This document shows, piece after piece, positions 57,817 through 64,000 of a stretch of 64,000 bases of DNA. A model generated the notes under the pieces. It made no database searches and was not told the origin of the DNA. It saw only the letters and a list, made by a program, of their open reading frames with translations. Source of the stretch: Thielaviopsis euricoi (taxonomy: Eukaryota > Ascomycota > Sordariomycetes > Microascales > Ceratocystidaceae); contig BCHJ01000003.1 of assembly GCA_001599615.1 (NCBI GenBank), positions 674,278-738,277 on the forward strand. Direction: 5' to 3'. The stretch's first letter is position 1. Each line of letters begins with the position of its first letter. A program made the translations under genes and the position numbers.

Positions 57817-60800
57817 TTACTTGGCATTGGACGGATTCTCCTGGTCTTCAACATCCAGTCTCTTGCGCCAGTCGGCCAGGCTCTCGCTGATTCCCAGTCC
57901 GTTCATATCGTCCACTTTCTTGCCGCCCACCATCTGTGTGTCAAACTCAAACGTGCTGCTCAGTCGGTAGTTCTTGTTAGTAGCCTCCCACTGAGACCGC
58001 AGCGTCTCGAGCTCCGACGCCAGACTGTCCAGCGCCGCGCTGTTGCGGTTGCCAATGCCGCTGCCAGGCGCGCCGTAGAAGCTCTCGCGGTCAGCGTCAC
58101 CGCCCGTGGCTAGTGTCTCCGTCGGCTCGGTAATAGTGATGCTGGCTGCCGGGATCACGGCAGAGCCGTTGGTCTCCGTGGCAGGTGGGCCGCTGAAGCT
58201 GGGCACCTGGCGGCTACGGCGACGGTAGTTGTCAACTGATGACTCGACCTGATCGAGAAGCATCGAAACCTTGTGCTCGGCATCCATGGCGCGGCGCTCC
58301 AGCAGCTGGTTCTCCTCCTGTAGATCCTCAATGTCCTTCTTGGTCGACATAATCTTCACGCTCATCTCCTCAGCAGACTTCACAGCCTGGTCACGCTGCG
58401 TAGCCGCCTCATCCAACTGGCTGCTGATAGTCGCAAGCTTCTTTTCCAGATCCACAATGGTAGCGCGCATCTCCGTCTGAAGCTTCTCAACCTTGGCCTC
58501 AAAGACCGCACGATCCTTATCCCAGTCGTTGGCTCTCGTCGTGGCAGCAGTGGCAGCAATGAGCTTCTCCTCGAATCCATCAAGATCAGCCTTGAGGCGC
58601 TTGTTCTCACTCTTGTAGGCCGTCTGTTCCTCCTTCAGCTTGTTGAGCATTCTCTCGGTGCTTCTCACGTAATGCACCGCCGAGTTGTAGTCGTGCTCCA
58701 GCTGCGTCAGCTTCTCACGGTAATGAGCAACAGACTCCTGCAGCTGGGTGTTGAGAGACTGCTTGGTCTTTTCGTGCGCATTGTTGGCCTCGTTAAGCTG
58801 AACCTCGAGCTCCTTGATCCGAGACTGCTGCTCGGGAGAAACAGCGCGGGACCCATTCTTGGACTTGCTACCGCCATTCGTAGGGCTAATGCCGCGCTCG
58901 CTGAGAATGTCCTTGAGGGTGCTGTGCTGGACCTTAAGAGCGTTGGCCTCCAGTTGCTGCGCAGCAAGCTGGTTCTTAAGATCGGCAATGGTAGCTTGCA
59001 GGGACTGCGTCTCCTTGAGAGTAGACTGCAGCTGTCTGCGGATACCAACACCCTCACGGCTAGCCTGCTCCTGGTACACTTCGAGTCCAGCAATACGCTC
59101 CTCGGCAGCGCGAAGTTTGTCGGCAGCATTGTTAGCCTCCTCTTGGTACTTCTTAACCAGCGAGTTAGAAGTGGCAATCTGGGTCTGCAGAACAGCCAGT
59201 TTTTCGCTATCAGCGTGAGAACTCTTGGACGAGTCGCTTGCCTCAATCTTCTCAAGACTAGAAACGATGACCCTCTTGTGGGCCTGCGCCTCCTCGGCAT
59301 GCTTCTCAGCAAGCGCCTCGGCATCCAGCAGACGCTGGGTCAGGCTGGAAATCTCGGCGGCACGAACCTCATGCTCAGCAGCAAGCTTCAACAGCTTGGC
59401 CTCGACATCCTCGCGAAGAGCCCGCTCATCAGCATACAGCTTCTCCATGTGGGACTTGGTTTCGACCGAAGCAGCAACGGCGGCTCTCAGCGAAGAAAGG
59501 CTCTCTGAAGCATCCTGCGATGTACTTGAGCCATCGCCGTACTTAGCGGCAAGCTCGTCCTTTTCAACCTTGAGCAGCTGCATGGCAGCAAGTGTCTCGG
59601 TGTACAGAACGGTCTGCTCTCTAGACTCACGCTGGATAGCGTGCAGTTCAGCCTTGAGTCTTTCAACTTCGGGAGATGTAGTCTGCTTATACGCCTCAAG
59701 GTCGGCCATACGCTTCTGGGTGGCTGAGGTCGTGTCATCGGCCAGCTTTCTAGCCTTTCTCTCTGAATCAAGATCGTTCTTCAGGTTTTCAATCTGGAGA
59801 CCCATCTCCTTCTGCATGGATAGCGAAGAGGCAAGACGACGGCTAATATCATCGTGTCTATCAGCGTCGTCGATTTCGTCCAGCTGGGGGGTAGCGCTAG
59901 CACTTCCACCGCCGAGAGACGCAAGCTTAGCCTTGGCATAGACTGCCTCCTGGATAGCGGCATCTCTCTGCTTCTCAGCCTCTGCAATCTGCTTGGACGC
60001 GAGAATGGCCTGCTTGTCAACAGAAGCCTGTACATTGGCCAGTTCGTTCTTCATAGCCAAAAGCGCCTCGATTAGCGGCTTGTCCTCGTCGTCGAATGAC
60101 TCGGCGCCACGGCCTTCCAGCACAGGGCTCAGGTTGTTGCTAGGGGCATAGCCAGCCTTGCGCGCAAGCTCCAGTTCCGACGCATACCACGCATTCCGGT
60201 TTCTGGCGGAATCCAACTCCTTAAGAAGCGTAACTGTTTGAGAATTGCGCATCGACGACCGACGGTTCATGGCGTTACTCGGTTGACGGGTGGGCAGGGT
60301 CGATGGGGCGGCCTTGGCCACTTCGCTGGGGCTGACATTGTTAGCAGCGACAGGGGCCGTTGGCAGAGCATTGGTGGGTGGAGCTGAAGGAGCTGAAGCA
60401 GCAACATTAGCAGCAGCAGCAGCCATTCCCCCAGGGGCGGCACCCGCGATAGCAGCCTTCATGGCAGGATCGTTATTGTGGGTGCTGTCGATAGAGCCGT
60501 GACCACGACCCATGCGTCCCTGGGCGGATCTGTTGCGGGGGCCATCGGCAGGATGCTGTTCGGCCTTGGATCCGGACCGAGATTGAGGAGTGCGTCTGCC
60601 GTTTGCCGGATCGCCATCTCTTGACGAAACATCTCTGACTACTTGCTGACCAGCTGGGCTTTCGCGGTCAGATGAAGCAGCGCGAATACGCCCAACGCTG
60701 CCGTTGTTTGCGGGGTGGCCATTGGGGCGGTTGGGACCACCCATGGGACCACCCATGGGACCACCCATGGGGCCATTCGGATTGGCACCAGGAGGCCGGG

Positions 60801-63033
60801 TCGGAGGACGGCCATTAGGCCCTCCGTTCATGGGACCATTGGGGCCATTCTGGTAGCCCTGCGGGGGACCTGTTCTTCTGTTTTCCGGGTTCGGTCCTGG
60901 GCCAGAAGAGCCATCTCTCATTGGACGCTGACCTGGTCCTTGCATCTGACCGGCATCGGCGCTAAGCTTGCGCCCTTGAGGACCACGCTGGGGCGGGTTG
61001 TCGTTAGGGTACCGAATCTTGGTGGTATCAAGGACGTAGATGAGACCCAGGTCGTTGACGGTGTTTGTGGTTGAGCTAGGCTCACCACCGACGACAACAA
61101 CGGATTTACCAATTGCTGTCATGCTGTGGCCTGAGCGAGGCGAAGGCGAAGGACCCATGTTCTGGAAGGTGTACCAACGTCTAGTTGTTATCCGGAACGC
61201 GGAAAGATCTCCAAGATCACTGCCATCGTCAGTACGACCGCCGAAGATGTACATGACATCGTCAACAAGGGCGGCTGCGTGGCCTTCCCGTGACAGAGGA
61301 ATGTAGCCAATGCAGTCGAGTTGTGTCCATCGGTTTGTGGCAGGATCGTAAGACCACACATCGTTAAACCACTCATAACCATTCGTACCACCAAACCTAT
61401 TGACGGCGTTAGCAGATATAGCGATGACAGGCGACTGGCGACGTGCTTGAAACTTACAGGTATAATTTGTCGTTATAAGTGACCATGGTGTGGTTGGTTC
61501 TAGGAGATGGCATGTTGTTTGGCGTGTTGGCGACATCAGTGTTGGACAGCAGGACCTCCCACTTGTTTTCAGGGTTTTGGAGCTGGTTTAAATCGAAGGC
61601 GCAAAGATCGTTCAAGAAGAAGCCCTCTACTTGACCACCAAAGATGTAGATTTTTGAGCCGAGGATGTTGAGAGTATGACCGTAGCGACCGGAGGGGCGG
61701 GGTCCGGCGGGCAGAGCGCGAGACCATTGCCGTGTTGCTGTCACACAATTATATTAGCAAATATCCAAGTCGGGGAACTGGGGGGTAAACCATTTTTGGT
61801 GCTTTTGCGCGTTTTATGAGGTGTGTTTGCAAAGGGAGGGGGGTGGGAGCTTACAAGTATTCAACAGATACAGCGTCTCATCAAGTACGTCTGTCTCTTC
61901 AATCTTGGTGTCACCACCGTAGACGATATAGGCGTTGCCGACTAACAAACTAGCATGTCCGACACGGGGGCTTGGGCCTTCGGCGGTGGTCCCCAGCGGA
62001 TAACAGGAGAGACTGCCTCCAGCTTCAATCATCCACAGATCACCTTTGACGGTTGAGCTGTTGATAAGACCGCCCATGATGTAAATGTCGCCTTCCTTTG
62101 AGCCGACCGAGTTGACAGCGGCGCCATATCTCGGGAATGGCGGGGGATGTGTGGACGTGTATGTGAGCCGGCGCTGCGACCAGGGGTAAAGCGCCGCGTT
62201 CGGATTCTGGGGCTGCTGGGCCATGTTGCGAAACTTCATGATGAATAGATGTCAGTCAAGTGAAGCTAACTAACTGCTGGTGCTACTACATGTGTACAGG
62301 AGAGAAATGCATGGACATGAGTTTAGAAATTTCCGCAGCCGCAAGAGCGGACTATGCGATATGATGGCCAGCGGAATAGCTAGCGAGCGAGCGACCAGAA
62401 GTGTAATTCACGGGGTAAGACAAGAAAAAAAAACGAAAGAGGAAGAAGAAAAGCCATGTGCATAAGCAGAATACGAACAAGAGCCGGGCTTGTGGCGGTA
62501 TATGTAGTCTGCGGCTAGGCTTTCAGGGATGTCGTATGTCTAAGGAGCCAGGACTTGGAGGAACTTACAGGAAGATCGCTTGATGACTGCTGCTGCTGAT
62601 GCTGCTGCTGCTGTTGCTGCTGTTGCTGCTGTTGCTGCTGCTGCTGAACTTGTTGTGGCTGTTGCTGCTGCTGTTGTTGTTGCGGCTGCGGCTGCTGCTG
62701 AGGCGTTGACATTTGTAGCGGTTGACCTTGTTGAGGGGAAACCTGCTGAACAGGAGTTCCTTGTTTCGCGGGTATGCCTTGTTGCTGAACAGCTTGCGCC
62801 AAAGATTGCTGGGTCTGCGGCGGAGTTCCAATGATGTGGCTGTCGGCGGCACTGGGGCCGCGTCGGGCTGGTTGATCGGGGCTGCCGGTAGGAGTCTCGT
62901 CGGCAAGCGAATTGAGGCTTCCAGTGGGTGTAGAGCGCGAGATGGAGCCCTTGGAGCCAGAGGGTGCGGGAATGCCTTCGCGGCTGGCCAAATTACGATC
63001 GTGGCCCTTTTTAGATTTGAAAAAGAAAGCCAT
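57817..63033 (-). CDS. teaA: TeaA/Tea1-type kelch cell-end polarity protein, 4 exons, 1567 aa
   Basis: Exons 63033-62569, 62233-61855, 61737-61458 and 61396-57817 (4704 nt). Introns start GTAAGT or GTAAGC; the first ends AAG, the others CAG and TAG. The N-terminus MAFFFKSKKG and RSTPTGSLNS match filamentous-fungal Tea1 homologues, then comes a Gln/Pro-rich stretch (about 95-150). Kelch propeller repeats fill about 165-510 (for example RYGAAVNSVG, DIYIMGG, PRVGHASLLVG, RYGHTLNILGSKIYIFGG, REGHAAALVDDVMYIFGG, PRSGHSMTAIG). A Pro/Gly/Asn-rich linker with MGGP repeats follows (about 515-680), then a long coiled coil (about 765-1480). Tea1/TeaA rides microtubule plus ends and marks cell or hyphal tips, recruiting formin and Tea4/TeaC partners. 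The C-terminus has no CAAX box, as usual. An in-frame ATG at 62239 could start a shorter kelch-only form. Confidence 0.95.
62580..62720. repeat. CAG/CAA-rich tract coding for poly-Gln in TeaA
   Basis: Long run of CTG/TTG triplets on the + strand, giving Gln-rich sequence broken by Pro, Val and His within exon 1 of TeaA. Confidence 0.9.
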
Positions 63034-63895
63034 GACAGTTGGCTGATTGCGAGGACGGCGCGTCGCAAACTCGCGCAATCGAGGGTGGTGGTGGCGGCGG
63101 TGAGAGACAAACTAGGAGGTGGAGACTCGCGATGTTTGATCGGAAAGCCGAGATGGATTACGGTTGTCAGATGCGGATGAAGATGCAGATGCAGAGGTAC
63201 TAGATGCAGATGCGCCGGCCGGTGGAAACTAGGAGTCGAGCAAGACAGGAAGATGATATGGGATCGGCGCTCCACTGGAAATAGAATCAGCGGCAGGCAA
63301 TATTCGATAACGAGGGTCGATGATATGTCGACAATGGTAGCGAATGAAACGGAACACGATATATCAAAATGGGTGGATATGCTAGCAGTATAGGGGACTG
63401 CAGCGAGCGTGCGTGTCAGCGTGCGAGCGTACGTGCGTGCGTGCTAAAGACTGGATAGTAGGGCAACCAAAGTGCCTACAATAGTTGGCGATGAAATTAA
63501 ATGGAGGGAAAAGAAAGCGAGAAAGAAAGAAAAAAAACAAGGTAAAACAAAAAAAAAAATAAAGTGAAAAAAAGGCAATAATAATAAACTAAAGAGGCCT
63601 TCAATTGGTAGCGGTAAACATCAGTACAAGCAAGCAATCAAGTCAGGGCGTTTGGGGGGATGGGATTGACGCCGATGCAGAAAGATGGAGCCTCGCTTGA
63701 TTCTGTAACTGGAGCGAAAGTGCCGCTGTTGCTGCTGCTGTTGAGCAACTGCTGGGCGGGCTGTTGCTTTTGTGGTGTATGCGTGTGTGTGTGTGTGAAT
63801 GCAGGAGACGATATGGAATTAAGAAAAAAAAATGACACGCGCGTAGAAGCCAAGGAGAAAGAAAGAAAGAGGAAAGAAAAAAAAAAAAATCATAG

Positions 63896-63949
<54 letters not shown>

Positions 63950-63954
63950 CCCGG

Positions 63955-64000
<46 letters not shown>
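63034..64000. other. Upstream region of TeaA ending in A-runs
   Basis: Probable promoter and leader of TeaA, with GCGT/GCGA-rich repeats near 63400-63440, then AT-rich sequence. No gene is supported; a short CTG-rich frame at 63638-63853 was rejected. Confidence 0.55.
63896..64000. repeat. Two long A-runs separated by CCCCCGG
   Basis: 52 A (63896-63947), the seven bases CCCCCGG, then 46 A to the window end. This looks like an unresolved homopolymer or contig end rather than biology. Confidence 0.85.

Noticed and set aside
58672..59941. Forward open frames opposite the TeaA coiled coil
   Set aside because: Leu/Ser-rich shadows of coiled-coil codons on the other strand.
1..64000. CRISPR arrays, transposons, 5S rRNA, snRNA, telomere repeats
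   Set aside because: Looked for characteristic motifs on both strands and saw none; a covariance-model search would be more sensitive.

Overview
The window is a chromosome piece from a filamentous ascomycete (Pezizomycotina-like). The evidence is: GT-AG introns with CTAAC/CTGAC branch sites in 12 or 13 of 16 protein genes, a TeaA/Tea1-type kelch polarity protein, a fungal rhodopsin-domain membrane protein, a Zn2Cys6 regulator, a Pezizomycotina-type Cys-rich metal-binding protein, and an intron-containing tRNA-Gly. Coding parts are GC-richer. Spacers are long, full of A/T homopolymers, and polypyrimidine/polypurine biased. I cannot fix the genus. No mobile element, CRISPR array, rRNA or telomere repeat was recognised.

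Layout, left to right. 0-5.3 kb: Cys-rich metallothionein-like gene (+), tRNA-Gly(GCC) (+), RCC1/Ran exchange factor (+). 6.5-16.4 kb: YIP1 (-), PAM16 (+), fungal rhodopsin-like 7TM protein (-), hotdog thioesterase (-), metallophosphoesterase (-). 17.6-25 kb: TFIIH subunit TFB2 (+), an unrecognised two-part membrane/basic protein whose reading frame breaks (-), TANGO2/NRDE protein (-). 26-33.5 kb: second identical tRNA-Gly (+), homogentisate dioxygenase (-), DUF6699-like protein (-), secreted GH16 glucanase (-). 33.5-40.8 kb: no gene seen. 40.8-44.1 kb: Zn2Cys6 transcription factor (-). 44.1-53.6 kb: no gene seen. 53.6-63 kb: fumarylacetoacetase (-), TeaA/Tea1 (-). The last 100 bases are almost pure A.

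Most genes are housekeeping: Ran cycle, ER-Golgi transport, mitochondrial import motor, TFIIH, cell polarity. Two enzymes belong to one pathway, homogentisate dioxygenase and fumarylacetoacetase (tyrosine/phenylalanine breakdown). They lie on the same strand about 26 kb apart, with a Zn2Cys6 regulator between them. The middle enzyme, maleylacetoacetate isomerase, was not found.

Exon joins were worked out by hand from splice signals and reading phase. For every gene given as spliced the exon lengths sum to a whole number of codons. The least certain structures are the 5' end of the thioesterase, the rhodopsin-like first exon, and the frame change in the membrane/basic protein gene.
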